From NCBI GenBank assembly GCA_944381095.1, contig CALWJW010000011.1:1-37630 (forward strand): 37,630 nucleotides of DNA. The letters run 5' to 3'. Both the position numbers and the translations under genes were made by a program. Source of the DNA: an uncultured Clostridia bacterium (GTDB taxonomy: Bacteria > Bacillota > Clostridia > Oscillospirales > CAG-272). A model generated the notes under the pieces. The model had not been told where the DNA came from, made no database searches, and was given only the letters and a program-made list of their open reading frames with translations. Each line of letters begins with the position of its first letter. Positions within the stretch are counted from its first letter, which is position 1. Below, piece after piece: positions 1 to 8,077 of the stretch.

Positions 1-4
1 CTAC

Positions 5-478
5 TCAATGTACCAATCTGGTATTTGATTTCATATTATTTTCTAGTTTATCATAACTGCTTTTACGCAGATAAGATCTCAGTTCTTCTATACCCTTTCC
101 GCTCACCGAGTCTATAAGAAAGACCTTTTTGCATCCGGAGAGTTTCAGCCAGCTTTCCGCTCTCGACGGACTGCATCTGTCTGTTTTTGTCACTATACCG
201 ATCACTTCCCGGTTTATCATGCTGGCACAGTTCGGCGGAAAGAGTGAATAATCGTCATCAGCCGAAATAAGCATAGCCACTACCTCGGCTTCGTAGGAGT
301 AAATTGCCAGCGCCGCACCGAGCCCGTGCACCTCGGCGTACTCACCCGGAGAATCAATCAGCCAATCACCGTATTCCATACTCTGTGTCTTGACATACAC
401 GGGTTTTTCGCCTCTCAGCACCTGTTTGAGCGTCGTTTTTCCTACGCCGTGTCTTCCGACAAGCAGCGTTTTTTTCAT
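5..478 (-). CDS. EutP/PduV-family microcompartment GTPase
   Basis: Small P-loop GTPase of the family encoded in ethanolamine, propanediol and glycyl-radical microcompartment operons. The exact role of the family is unsettled; PduV has been tied to microcompartment positioning. The protein is 157 residues. It shows a Walker A/G1 motif near the N terminus (GRHGVGKTT), a G3-like DSPGE and the guanine-specificity motif TKTD. The ATG at 478 overlaps the TAA of the upstream shell gene by one base (TAATG), which implies translational coupling. An in-frame ATG at 499 would add seven residues, but the chosen start matches the MKKxxLxG beginning usual in the family. It is the last gene of the operon visible here; the operon probably continues beyond the left edge. 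Confidence 0.9.
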   Translation of the reverse strand: MKKTLLVGRHGVGKTTLKQVLRGEKPVYVKTQSMEYGDWLIDSPGEYAEVHGLGAALAIYSYEAEVVAMLISADDDYSLFPPNCASMINREVIGIVTKTDRCSPSRAESWLKLSGCKKVFLIDSVSGKGIEELRSYLRKSSYDKLENNMKSNTRLVH

Positions 479-843
479 TATGTTTTTGTCAGATTGCATA
501 CGGTAAATCCCAATGTTTTTTCGCAGTATTCCATTACGGCTTTCAGCGATGCCTCAACTTCCGAATAAGTACCTGTGAGTATCACCGTTCCGCTGAATCT
601 GTCCACAAAACCAAGCTGTGCGCCGGATGACTTTATTGCTATATCTCCGGCTATTATAGCAGTCTCCGCCGGACTCATCGTCAGAAGTCCTATCGCGGAT
701 TTTGTGTATTCCACTGCCGGGTCAAGCCCGAGTTTTTTGTAAAGAACCGCATCCGGGTTTGCTATTATGTGAGCAAGCGTTATCTGCTTTCCCGGCACAA
801 GCTCCTGTATTATTCTCTGTTTTTCCGAATTATCGGTAAGCAT
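478..843 (-). CDS. Bacterial microcompartment shell protein, EutS/PduU type
   Basis: Shell protein of 121 residues with a single circularly permuted BMC fold, as in EutS and PduU, which form hexameric tiles. Visible family signatures are VPGKQITLAHIIANP near residues 16-30, the central MSPAETAIIAGDIA stretch, the GFVDRFSGTVILTG segment and the closing VCNLTKT. Length is close to the usual 110-120. The start lies four bases after the activase stop, with a GGCGGGTGA ribosome-binding site straddling the junction. Its place directly after a glycyl radical enzyme and its activase marks this as a glycyl-radical microcompartment (GRM) operon. Hexameric and pentameric shell genes and the cargo aldehyde dehydrogenase are not in the window and should lie to the left. 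Confidence 0.93.
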   Translation of the reverse strand: MLTDNSEKQRIIQELVPGKQITLAHIIANPDAVLYKKLGLDPAVEYTKSAIGLLTMSPAETAIIAGDIAIKSSGAQLGFVDRFSGTVILTGTYSEVEASLKAVMEYCEKTLGFTVCNLTKT

Positions 844-847
844 TTTA

Positions 848-1639
848 TCACCCGCCTATCTGCCCTTTCAGACCTGTTGAATTCACAACACTCAGCAGTT
901 CTTCCATTTTCAGCTTATCCGGAACTGCTATATTTTTCATTGTATATTCCCTGCCGAGCCCTGCATATTTATCCGAGCCGATCCTGTGATAAGGCAGCAG
1001 ATGCAATTCCTTTACCGTACCGAGAGAATACGCAAACTCCGCTATTTCCCGAATTTCTTTCAGTGTATCGTTAAAGGTCGGGATCACCGGGGTTCTTACG
1101 ATAAGTTTTTTTGCTTTTTTTGCAATAAACAAGGCGTTTTCTTTAATTACGGTGCTATCCTGCCCGGTGAACTGCCTGTGCTTTTCTCCGTCTATGTGTT
1201 TTATATCAAGCAGTACCGTATCAATATGCGGCAGAAGTTCTTCAAATACCTCTTTCCTGGTGAAACCGCACGTTTCAACAGCCGTGTTTATTCCCCGATT
1301 ACGGGCTTCACGGAGAAGTGATCCGGAAAATTCCGGCTGCACCGTGAATTCACCGCCCGAAAGCGTCATTCCGCCGCCGGATCTCAGATAGTAGACTCTG
1401 TCCTTTTCGACTTCCTCCATAACTTCTCCGACGGTCACATCCCTGCCGACGGTTTCCGCTTTACCCGCGGTTACCATCGTTTCTTTTTCGTATTTCTGCG
1501 ATTCCGGGTTACAGCACCAGCGGCACCTCAGCGGACATCCTTTGAGGAACACTATCGTCCGTATGCCCGGTCCGTCATGTATCGAATATCTTTGAATATT
1601 GAATATCCGTCCCTGCACCGAAAGTATATTTTCTTCCAT
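848..1639 (-). CDS. Radical-SAM glycyl radical enzyme activase
   Basis: Activating enzyme that uses S-adenosylmethionine and a [4Fe-4S] cluster to abstract hydrogen from the glycine of the partner dehydratase encoded just upstream. The 263-residue protein has the cluster motif CX3CX2C at Cys35, Cys39 and Cys42 (CPLRCRWC), followed by NPESQ, and the SAM-binding GGE at 95-97 in TLSGGEF. Only about 24 residues separate the cluster motif from the DVTVGEVMEEV helix. The eight-cysteine ferredoxin-like insertion of many GRE activases is therefore absent. It follows the enzyme after a 193-base gap in which I see no gene, and has an AAAGGA site about 12 bases before the ATG. Confidence 0.93.
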   Translation of the reverse strand: MEENILSVQGRIFNIQRYSIHDGPGIRTIVFLKGCPLRCRWCCNPESQKYEKETMVTAGKAETVGRDVTVGEVMEEVEKDRVYYLRSGGGMTLSGGEFTVQPEFSGSLLREARNRGINTAVETCGFTRKEVFEELLPHIDTVLLDIKHIDGEKHRQFTGQDSTVIKENALFIAKKAKKLIVRTPVIPTFNDTLKEIREIAEFAYSLGTVKELHLLPYHRIGSDKYAGLGREYTMKNIAVPDKLKMEELLSVVNSTGLKGQIGG

Positions 1640-1832
1640 GCGGTATATATTTCCTTTCCGCCTGTGTTTCTGTTTCCGCCGTTCGTGAAATTCAGGTTAT
1701 CCGTCGCCGAAATATCTTTTCCAAAAGTCCTGACTTCCGGTCAAACTCAGAAATGGTTAAGTGCGACCATCATTTACGGACTGCACTTTGCAAAGACCGC
1801 CCTCAGACCGGCAAATAGCAAACTTTCCGGTT

Positions 1833-4358
1833 TCAAAAGCTCTGCTGTTCCGTCCTGTTGATAATATCCTCCTGCAAGCCTTTTGAAAGAGTCGTGAACA
1901 GAGCAGAATATCCGGCAACCCTCACCACAAGCGACCGGTAATTTTCCGGATGCTTCTGTGCGTCACGAAGCGTCTCGCGGCTTACTACATTGAACTGCAT
2001 ATGGCTTCCTTTTCTGTCAAAATAGCCGCGAATCAATGCGACAAAGCTTTCAAGTCCGCTCCGTCCTCTGAGTGCCGACGGATGAAATTTCATATTGAAG
2101 AGCGTGCCGTTTGACGCTATGAAATGATCAAGTGCCGAGACGGAATTCGCTGCTGCCGTCGGTCCTTTTTTGTCTCTTCCCGCCGCCGGGGATACGCCGT
2201 CGGCTATCGGTGTGAAAGCAAGTCTTCCGTCCGGAGTCGCTCCGGTATGCTCGCCGAGCGGGACATTTGCCGAAACCGGGTAAAGTCCTGCCTGGAAGGT
2301 GCCGCCCCTCGGATTTTTGTATTTTTCAAGCGGCTTTGTGTAGGTATATGCCATCTCACGGGCAAAAGTATCAACTTCTTCGGAGTCATTACCGTATTTG
2401 TCAAGACTTTCTATATCGGACAGCAGTTTTTCATATCCCGCCTTTTCCGATTCACTGCACTTGTTGGTCCTTATCTCCCGGTAAACGGCTTTTACAAGTT
2501 CCTCGGTGATTTCCGTTCCGTTTTCCGCCAACGCTTTTACTACCTTTGCCGTCAGCTTTTCCGACATTTTTTCGTCAGTCGGTTTTCCGAAATTATCTTC
2601 AAGCGCTTTTCTGAAATAATCAAGCGTATATTTCTTTTCCTCGAAAACGAGTTTTTTTATCGCATAGAGACCGTCAGCGATATTGGCGATACCGAATCCC
2701 TGCGGTCCGGTAAAGTTATATACCGCTCCGCCCTGCTGCACGCTTTTTCCGCGCGCTATGCAATCGTCGACCATTGACGACTGAAACGGAAGCGGGCACC
2801 TTTCGGCGTGCGCTCTGTCTATGGCATTATCGGCATTGACAAGCAGTTCGATGAAATAATTCATCTGCTCCCTGTAAGCACCGAGAAATTCTTCAAACGT
2901 ACTCATCTTTGTCACGGGTGCTGTTCTTTTTCCGATCAGCTGGCCTTTGTCGTACCCCTCAGAGAACACCATTTCAAGAGGTCTGAGCATATTGAAAAAC
3001 GCCGCGTCATGCCAGCCGTCAGTTTTTGCCGCTTTCTGCGGTTCGACGCAACCGATTATATTGTAGTCCCTTGCGTCTTCAAGAGTAAGCCCCCTGTTCT
3101 GCAATGCCGGAATAATAACTTCGTCGTTGTAATACGCCGGAAGTCCTATTCCCGTTGCAGTGAGTTCCGCTGCGCGAAGCAGAAATTCATGCGGACTTCC
3201 GTTCCACACTCTTACCGAGAATGACGGCTGCGGCAGAAAGACGTGTTCCGTTGCCGTAATACACATAAACGACAGATCATTTGTAGCGTCTCTTCCGTAC
3301 TTATCCTGCCCTCCGGCGATAAGATTCTGGAACAGGCTGTATCCGGCAAATCCCTCTGCTGATTCTGCATCCCTGCACTTGTTGAGATCATTCAGTTTGA
3401 CCCAGATACAGTCGATAAGTTCCTGGGCTTTTTCGTACGTTATTTTTCCGTCATCGAGATCCTTTTTCAGATACGGATACATATACTGATCGAATCTTCC
3501 CGGGGATATTGAGTGTCCGCTTGATTCCGTCTGCAACAGCATCTGCACAAACCAGAAAGACTGACAAGCCTCATAAAACGAGCAAGCTCCGCTTTCAGGG
3601 ACTCTCGAACATATCCGTGCTATTTCCCTGAGTTCACGACTGCGTTCCGGATCGGATTCCCTTCCTGCCATTTCAGCCGCCAAAGCCGAGTATCTCTTTG
3701 CGTAATCACAGGCTGCTTTGCATGAGGTGATCACCGCTGTCAGAAAATGGTACTTTTCACCGTAATCCGGATCCCCCTGCTTTATGTCATCAAGCCTTGC
3801 CTGCGCTTCCGCTATTATTCCGGCGTATCCGACGGCAAGAACTTTCGGGTAATCCACAGTCACGTGTCCGACCCCGTTGTAATAATAATTTCCCGGAGTA
3901 AATACCGAATGCTCAAACGCTGTTCTGGCATCATGAGACATATAGGAGTCCGCAAGCTCTCTTGTCGTTTTTCCTTTCCAGTATTTGTAAACTTCACTCA
4001 GGATCGATTTCGTTTCTTCCGATATGTAAAACGGGTCGGCACTTCTTGACGCCACCGTATCAAACTCAGCTTCAAGCCACTCATATGAATATTCCGGAAA
4101 AACCTGACAGCTTCTCGGCGCTTTCGTGGCGCTTCCGACTATCAGTTCGTTTTCTCTTATCGTTATCGGAATGTTTTCAAGTATGTGCGCAAAAGCTTTT
4201 GCCCGGCGTGTTATGATCGGTTCTCCCTCAGTGCTTTTGTAAGACTCGGTGAGTAAAACCGCTCTGTCCGGTTCTATTTCCGGCATTTTTTCAAATAGCG
4301 CTTTAACAAGTTTCGGTATCCTGTCCGATTTGGCTATCTTTTCTGTTCTGAACTTCAT
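1833..4358 (-). CDS. Glycyl radical diol dehydratase (B12-independent 1,2-propanediol/glycerol dehydratase type)
   Basis: Glycyl radical enzyme of 841 residues, predicted to dehydrate 1,2-propanediol (or glycerol) to an aldehyde inside a microcompartment. The radical loop RVAGYSA puts the radical glycine at residue 816, 25 residues from the end. The thiyl cysteine is Cys437 in GCVEPQ, with the catalytic acid Glu439. His165, His282-Ser283, Tyr340 and Asp451 fall where Clostridium butyricum glycerol dehydratase has His164, His281-Ser282, Tyr339 and Asp447, which sets it apart from choline lyase and pyruvate formate-lyase. The start has a GAGGTGAG site seven bases upstream. It is the first gene of the minus-strand operon, preceded by a clear promoter. 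Substrate choice between propanediol and glycerol cannot be settled by eye; the shell genes and the nearby rhamnosidase favour propanediol. Confidence 0.9.
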   Translation of the reverse strand: MKFRTEKIAKSDRIPKLVKALFEKMPEIEPDRAVLLTESYKSTEGEPIITRRAKAFAHILENIPITIRENELIVGSATKAPRSCQVFPEYSYEWLEAEFDTVASRSADPFYISEETKSILSEVYKYWKGKTTRELADSYMSHDARTAFEHSVFTPGNYYYNGVGHVTVDYPKVLAVGYAGIIAEAQARLDDIKQGDPDYGEKYHFLTAVITSCKAACDYAKRYSALAAEMAGRESDPERSRELREIARICSRVPESGACSFYEACQSFWFVQMLLQTESSGHSISPGRFDQYMYPYLKKDLDDGKITYEKAQELIDCIWVKLNDLNKCRDAESAEGFAGYSLFQNLIAGGQDKYGRDATNDLSFMCITATEHVFLPQPSFSVRVWNGSPHEFLLRAAELTATGIGLPAYYNDEVIIPALQNRGLTLEDARDYNIIGCVEPQKAAKTDGWHDAAFFNMLRPLEMVFSEGYDKGQLIGKRTAPVTKMSTFEEFLGAYREQMNYFIELLVNADNAIDRAHAERCPLPFQSSMVDDCIARGKSVQQGGAVYNFTGPQGFGIANIADGLYAIKKLVFEEKKYTLDYFRKALEDNFGKPTDEKMSEKLTAKVVKALAENGTEITEELVKAVYREIRTNKCSESEKAGYEKLLSDIESLDKYGNDSEEVDTFAREMAYTYTKPLEKYKNPRGGTFQAGLYPVSANVPLGEHTGATPDGRLAFTPIADGVSPAAGRDKKGPTAAANSVSALDHFIASNGTLFNMKFHPSALRGRSGLESFVALIRGYFDRKGSHMQFNVVSRETLRDAQKHPENYRSLVVRVAGYSALFTTLSKGLQEDIINRTEQQSF

Positions 4359-4397
4359 TCCGGCTCACCTCAGTTTCGTATTAGAAATATTTATTCG

Positions 4398-4427
4398 ATA
4401 CTGTTCCGTTCCGGTACGGAACTGTAT
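4398..4427. promoter_or_regulatory. Inverted repeat in the leader of the dehydratase operon
   Basis: Two 11-base arms, ATACTGTTCCG and CGGAACTGTAT, surround an 8-base centre. They are complementary except for one T-T pair. The repeat lies some 15-40 bases downstream of the predicted transcription start and before the ribosome-binding site of the glycyl radical enzyme. It could be an operator for a repressor or an RNA hairpin in the leader. Confidence 0.6.
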
Positions 4428-4447
4428 ATGATCATTTACCGTATCTC

Positions 4448-4476
4448 ATTCTATCACTTTTTTCTGGTTTTGTCAA
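4448..4476 (-). promoter_or_regulatory. Sigma-A promoter of the glycyl radical enzyme operon
   Basis: Read on the minus strand: TTGACA (4476-4471), a 17-base spacer, then TAGAAT (4453-4448). The start of transcription would be near 4441, giving a leader of about 80 bases before the ATG at 4358. Confidence 0.75.
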
Positions 4477-4688
4477 TAGTTTTTTCTTTGTTTTTTTTGA
4501 ATTGTGTTGTTTTTTCTTTGATGCGACCGGATTTTCATGAATAACCTTATCAAATGATGATATTCTGACGTTCAAATGATAATTTAATCACAAAACAACA
4601 TTTTTGCCATTTAGTACATAAAAGCTTTGATTCATTTGTAACTGGTAACGAAAATAAAGCCAAATGTCTGCAAATGTTGATTTTTGTT

Positions 4689-4717
4689 ACATTTTGTGAT
4701 AAAATGTTGGATATAAT
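4689..4717 (+). promoter_or_regulatory. Minus-10 box with overlapping palindrome upstream of the antiporter gene
   Basis: TATAAT at 4712-4717 is preceded by the palindrome ACATTTT-GTGAT-AAAATGT (4689-4707), which would occupy the spacer. No good -35 box lies at 17 bases; the weak match suggests activator dependence or control through the palindrome. The gene starts 28 bases after the -10 box. Confidence 0.5.
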
Positions 4718-4744
4718 AAAAACACGTAAAGAAAGGACAGGCAT

Positions 4745-6514
4745 ATGTTGGCTCCAAGTAAAAATCTAAAATACCTGATCGCTCTCGTCTGCGTTGTCGC
4801 AGTATTGATCGCTGCCGGGGTGACTGTCGCCGTGTGGGGTGAATCAACTCATACAGTCGACTGTTCTGACTGCGAAGGTCTCGGTTATCAGCTGTGTGAC
4901 TGCGGAGGTGGAGCGTGCGAAGCCTGCGACGGCAACCTTGTTATCAGCTGTGCCACCTGTAACGGAACGGGTTCCGTTACGGCTCCGAGCGATCTGTACG
5001 CAACATTCTGGTCGCTCATTCCACCAGTGATTGCAATCTTTCTTGCCCTTATCACGAAAGAAGTGTTTTCATCTCTTTTTATCGGCGTACTTGTCGGCGG
5101 ACTGTTTTATGCCAATTTTCAGCCTGTCCACGCCTGGGATGCGATAGTTACCGACGGATTTATCGCTTCTGTGGCGGATTCATGGAACTCGGGAATATTT
5201 GTATTCCTTGTTATTCTCGGAATCCTTGTGGCTCTGATAAATATTTCCGGCGGTGCGTCTGCTTTCGGAAGGTGGGCGGTAAAAAATATCAAGACACGAA
5301 CCGGTGCAATGCTTGCTACTTTTATTCTCGGCGTACTTATATTTGTTGACGATTATTTCAACTGTCTCACAGTCGGTTCTGTTATGACACCGATAACAGA
5401 CAGCCACAAGGTTTCAAGAGCAAAGCTTTCCTACCTTATCGACGCCACCGCGGCTCCGGTATGTATGATAGCTCCGATTTCCTCATGGGCTGCCGCCGTT
5501 TCAAGTGTTGCCGCCGAGACAGACGGCGTTTATTCCGGAATCGAGCTTTTCTGTCTCGCCATACCTTATAATTTTTATTCGATTCTGACTTTCGTTTTTA
5601 TCATCTGCATCATAGTTATGAATCTCGACTACGGTCCGATGAAGCTTTATGAACTGAACGCAATTGTAAACGGGGATGTGGGTGCGCTCGAAAGCCCGGA
5701 TGAGAAAGATGTTTCCTCTGAAAAGAAAGGCATTGTATTTGATCTTCTTTTCCCGGTGGCGGTTCTCATCGTTCTTTGCGTCCTCGGTATGCTTTACGTG
5801 GGGGGACTCTTTTCCGGCGCTTCGTTTATAGACGCTTTCGCCGGCACCGATGCTTCGGTAGGACTTCCTTACGGTGCACTACTTGCGCTTATAATAACCA
5901 TTATATACCTTATAGCCAGAAGATCGGTAACATTCAAACAGGCAATGGAATGCATTCCGAAAGGCTTCACTGCTATGGTCCCGGCGATTCTGATACTTAC
6001 ATTTGCTCTTACCCTGAAAGGCATTACAAGCGGTCTCGGCGCTGACGTGTTCGTCTCCGGAGTGATGGCTAACGCGGCGGAAGGTCTCCGCAGCCTGTTG
6101 CCGGCTATCATTTTCGTTGTCGCGTGCTTCCTTGCTTTTTCAACCGGAACTTCGTGGGGTACATTCGGTATACTTATTCCGATTGTCACCGGTATATTTG
6201 ACCCTTCCTCCACTCTCTACATCATCGGAATTTCGGCTTGCCTTGCCGGTGCAGTATGCGGCGACCACTGTTCGCCTATATCCGACACAACGATCATGGC
6301 GAGCGCCGGAGCAAAATGCGACCATGTTACACACGTTTCCACTCAGCTTCCGTACGCTCTTACAGTCGCCTCTGTGTCTTTTGTTTCATATATCCTCGCA
6401 GGATTTATAAAAAATATTTTCATCGTTTTGCCGATTTCGGTAGCGCTTATGATCGCTGTCGTTATTCTCATAAGCAAACTTTTCAGATACCGGGAAAAAG
6501 TAAATTCCCGATAA
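4745..6514 (+). CDS. NhaC-family Na+/H+ antiporter-like transporter with N-terminal Cys-rich domain
   Basis: Polytopic membrane transporter of 589 residues. The NhaC signature is plain in the central part (DDYFNCLTVGSVMTPITD followed by KLSYLIDATAAPVCMIAPISSW) and the C-terminal half carries the matching repeat (STGTSWGTFGILIPI, GDHCSPISDT). The family exchanges Na+ and H+, and some members exchange organic acids. The first about 80 residues are unusual: a hydrophobic segment at 10-31, then eight cysteines at 40, 43, 51, 53, 58, 61, 69 and 72. Two of these form DnaJ-type CxxCxGxG motifs (CSDCEGLG, CATCNGTG). The core begins at about residue 86. The start has a GAAAGGA site. The gene is divergent from the dehydratase operon, which hints at a shared physiological role but does not prove one. 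Confidence 0.88.
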   Translation: MLAPSKNLKYLIALVCVVAVLIAAGVTVAVWGESTHTVDCSDCEGLGYQLCDCGGGACEACDGNLVISCATCNGTGSVTAPSDLYATFWSLIPPVIAIFLALITKEVFSSLFIGVLVGGLFYANFQPVHAWDAIVTDGFIASVADSWNSGIFVFLVILGILVALINISGGASAFGRWAVKNIKTRTGAMLATFILGVLIFVDDYFNCLTVGSVMTPITDSHKVSRAKLSYLIDATAAPVCMIAPISSWAAAVSSVAAETDGVYSGIELFCLAIPYNFYSILTFVFIICIIVMNLDYGPMKLYELNAIVNGDVGALESPDEKDVSSEKKGIVFDLLFPVAVLIVLCVLGMLYVGGLFSGASFIDAFAGTDASVGLPYGALLALIITIIYLIARRSVTFKQAMECIPKGFTAMVPAILILTFALTLKGITSGLGADVFVSGVMANAAEGLRSLLPAIIFVVACFLAFSTGTSWGTFGILIPIVTGIFDPSSTLYIIGISACLAGAVCGDHCSPISDTTIMASAGAKCDHVTHVSTQLPYALTVASVSFVSYILAGFIKNIFIVLPISVALMIAVVILISKLFRYREKVNSR

Positions 6515-6571
6515 CAATCATAGTTTTCTAACTTTTGCGCAAAATTTTCTTAGATTTCGGAAAACAAACTG

Positions 6572-6600
6572 TTGACATTGCCATATCCATGTGATATAAT
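6572..6600 (+). promoter_or_regulatory. Consensus sigma-A promoter for the YdbC-like gene
   Basis: TTGACA (6572-6577), 17-base spacer, TATAAT (6595-6600). This is a perfect consensus and suggests strong constitutive expression. The leader of about 70 bases holds a small CTCCGC/GCGGGG hairpin shortly before the start codon. Confidence 0.85.
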
Positions 6601-6675
6601 AGCTTCGTATATATATAAAAGTTAAAAAGTATTTCAAAAGAAAGTGAGGAACTCCGCAAAGCGGGGAAAAGGAGT

Positions 6676-6897
6676 ATGGCAGAAATTAAGTACGAAGTAG
6701 TCAAAGAGATCGGTGTGCTTTCCGAAACCGGAAACGGTTGGACAAAGGAAATCAATCTGGTCAGTTGGAACGACCGCAATGCGGTGTATGACATCCGCAC
6801 CTGGTCGGAAGACAAGGAGCGCATGGGAAAAGGTATAACTCTCACCACCGACGAAGTAAAGGAACTCAAAAAGGTTTTAAATAGCCTTGATGTCTGA
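6676..6897 (+). CDS. YdbC/PC4-family single-stranded nucleic-acid-binding protein
   Basis: A 73-residue protein of the bacterial PC4 (transcriptional coactivator p15) family typified by YdbC, which forms a dimer that binds single-stranded DNA and RNA. The family pattern is clear: IGVLSETGNGWTKEINLVSW, then YDIRTW, then MGKGITLTTDEVKELKKVL at the C terminus. The length is that of the family. It stands alone between its own promoter and a bidirectional terminator. The nearest Shine-Dalgarno-like bases, GGAG, are only one base from the ATG; GGGG nine bases upstream is a better-spaced alternative. Confidence 0.9.
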   Translation: MAEIKYEVVKEIGVLSETGNGWTKEINLVSWNDRNAVYDIRTWSEDKERMGKGITLTTDEVKELKKVLNSLDV

Positions 6898-6971
6898 GCA
6901 ACCGCCAGTTGTTTCTTTACATATTCCTTGTGCCGTCTTCTTTTTTTGGCGGCCATCGGTTTTACTCCCGG

Positions 6972-7007
6972 AAAAAAAACCGACTGCTGAATGCAGTCGG
7001 TTTTTTT
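6972..7007. terminator. Bidirectional intrinsic terminator
   Basis: Stem ACCGACTGC/GCAGTCGGT with a 5-base loop, flanked by an A run on the left and a T run on the right. It can stop both the plus-strand YdbC-like gene and the convergent efp/CD1247-like operon. Confidence 0.85.
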
Positions 7008-7130
7008 CCGTTGATTTTACTAATACAGCCGGACAAACGGTGTATGCCTCCTACGAAAAGGAAACCCGCAGGACGCTACCTTCCGTGATTCAAACGTTAA
7101 AACGGAGCTTTTCCGCTCATCCTAACGAAT

Positions 7131-7442
7131 TTATTTCTCCTCTTCTCCGTCTTCTTCGGACTCTTCTTCGCCGTACTCATATTCGTCGTCATCGTCGTCT
7201 GTATAATCATCGTATCCGTCAATGTCATACACATACTCTTCAAGATCCCCAAGGTCAGAGTCGATTTCCTCAATATAATCCCTGAGCTTTATATTCTCCT
7301 CGGTCAGCGCATTATTCGATGCAGCGAGCTCTTCGAGTACCGTAACGACTTCTTTCAGTATTTTGTTTTCAGGCTTGGTTGTATCGATTTCAAGACCTTC
7401 CATAAGTCCTTTGATGTACGCCACTTTTTCAGAAGTTTTCAT
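7131..7442 (-). CDS. CD1247 N-terminal-domain-like acidic protein
   Basis: A 103-residue protein whose first half resembles the conserved clostridial CD1247 N-terminal domain (MKTSEKVAYIKGLMEGLEID, then a helical region ending in DSDLGDLEEYVYDIDG). The C-terminal third is almost entirely Asp, Glu and Tyr, which suggests a disordered, highly charged tail. The function is unknown. It has an AAAGGAG site seven bases before its ATG and starts 24 bases after the efp stop, so it is probably cotranscribed with efp. The same pairing is familiar from other clostridia; I recall this rather than having checked it. Confidence 0.8.
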   Translation of the reverse strand: MKTSEKVAYIKGLMEGLEIDTTKPENKILKEVVTVLEELAASNNALTEENIKLRDYIEEIDSDLGDLEEYVYDIDGYDDYTDDDDDEYEYGEEESEEDGEEEK

Positions 7443-7466
7443 TTTTCTGCTCCTTTCGAGGTGTGC

Positions 7467-8033
7467 TTACGCTCTTTCCAGGTATTCGCCGGTTCTTGTG
7501 TCTATTTTTATCTTTGTTCCGATATCAATGAAAAGCGGAACTTTTATCTGAGCGCCGGTTTCAAGTGTTGCGGGTTTTGTTGCGTTTGTTGCAGTGTCTC
7601 CCTTGAATCCGGGTTCTGTATCAACAACTTCAAGTTCGACAAACATCGGCGGTTCGACTGCAAAAACGTTGCCCTTGTAGGAAATGACTTTACAGATCAT
7701 CTCTTCTTTTACAAACTTGAATCCGTCACCCAGAACGTCGGCGTTAAGAGGAAGTTGCTCGAATGTTTCAGGATCCATGAAATAATAAAGCTCGCCGTCA
7801 CTGTAAAGATACTGCATATCTTTTCTTTCCACAAATGCCGTTTCAAATTTATCAGTCGGGTTAAACGTTCTTTCAACCACCGCTCCTGTGATAACATTCT
7901 TGCACTTTGTGCGCACGAAAGCTGCTCCCTTTCCGGGTTTTACATGTTGAAACTCGATTATCTGAAGAACGTTACCGTCCATTTCAAATGTTACACCGTT
8001 TCTGAAATCTCCTGCCGTTATTGCTCCTGCCAT
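7467..8033 (-). CDS. efp: Translation elongation factor P
   Basis: Elongation factor P, 188 residues, relieves ribosome stalling at polyproline stretches. It begins [20 protein letters not shown] and shows the conserved loop [12 protein letters not shown], whose lysine (Lys34, between two glycines) is the modification site in lysine-type EF-P. The three beta-barrel domains end with the usual [17 protein letters not shown] site lies eight bases before the ATG. The gene is transcribed divergently from glyS from its own promoter and continues into the CD1247-like gene. No gene for a known modifying enzyme (EpmA, EpmB, YmfI) is visible here. Confidence 0.97.
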   Translation of the reverse strand: MAGAITAGDFRNGVTFEMDGNVLQIIEFQHVKPGKGAAFVRTKCKNVITGAVVERTFNPTDKFETAFVERKDMQYLYSDGELYYFMDPETFEQLPLNADVLGDGFKFVKEEMICKVISYKGNVFAVEPPMFVELEVVDTEPGFKGDTATNATKPATLETGAQIKVPLFIDIGTKIKIDTRTGEYLERA

Positions 8034-8077
8034 TTGAATATCCTCCGAATGAAATATTTCTTTTATCTTATGCTCTA

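Noticed and set aside
2124-2777. Long plus-strand frame of 217 codons opposite the glycyl radical enzyme
   Set aside because: It is the antisense shadow of a gene with all catalytic motifs, is Arg/Cys/Phe rich and has no start signals.
1833-4358. Choline TMA-lyase (CutC) or pyruvate formate-lyase identity for the glycyl radical enzyme
   Set aside because: The residue 13 after the catalytic cysteine is His, not the Thr of CutC, and a His-Asp-Tyr set matches diol dehydratase; pyruvate formate-lyase has two adjacent cysteines at the active site, absent here.
6528-6956. Minus-strand reading frame of 142 codons
   Set aside because: It lies fully across the YdbC-like gene and its promoter, has no family features, and YdbC is clearly real.
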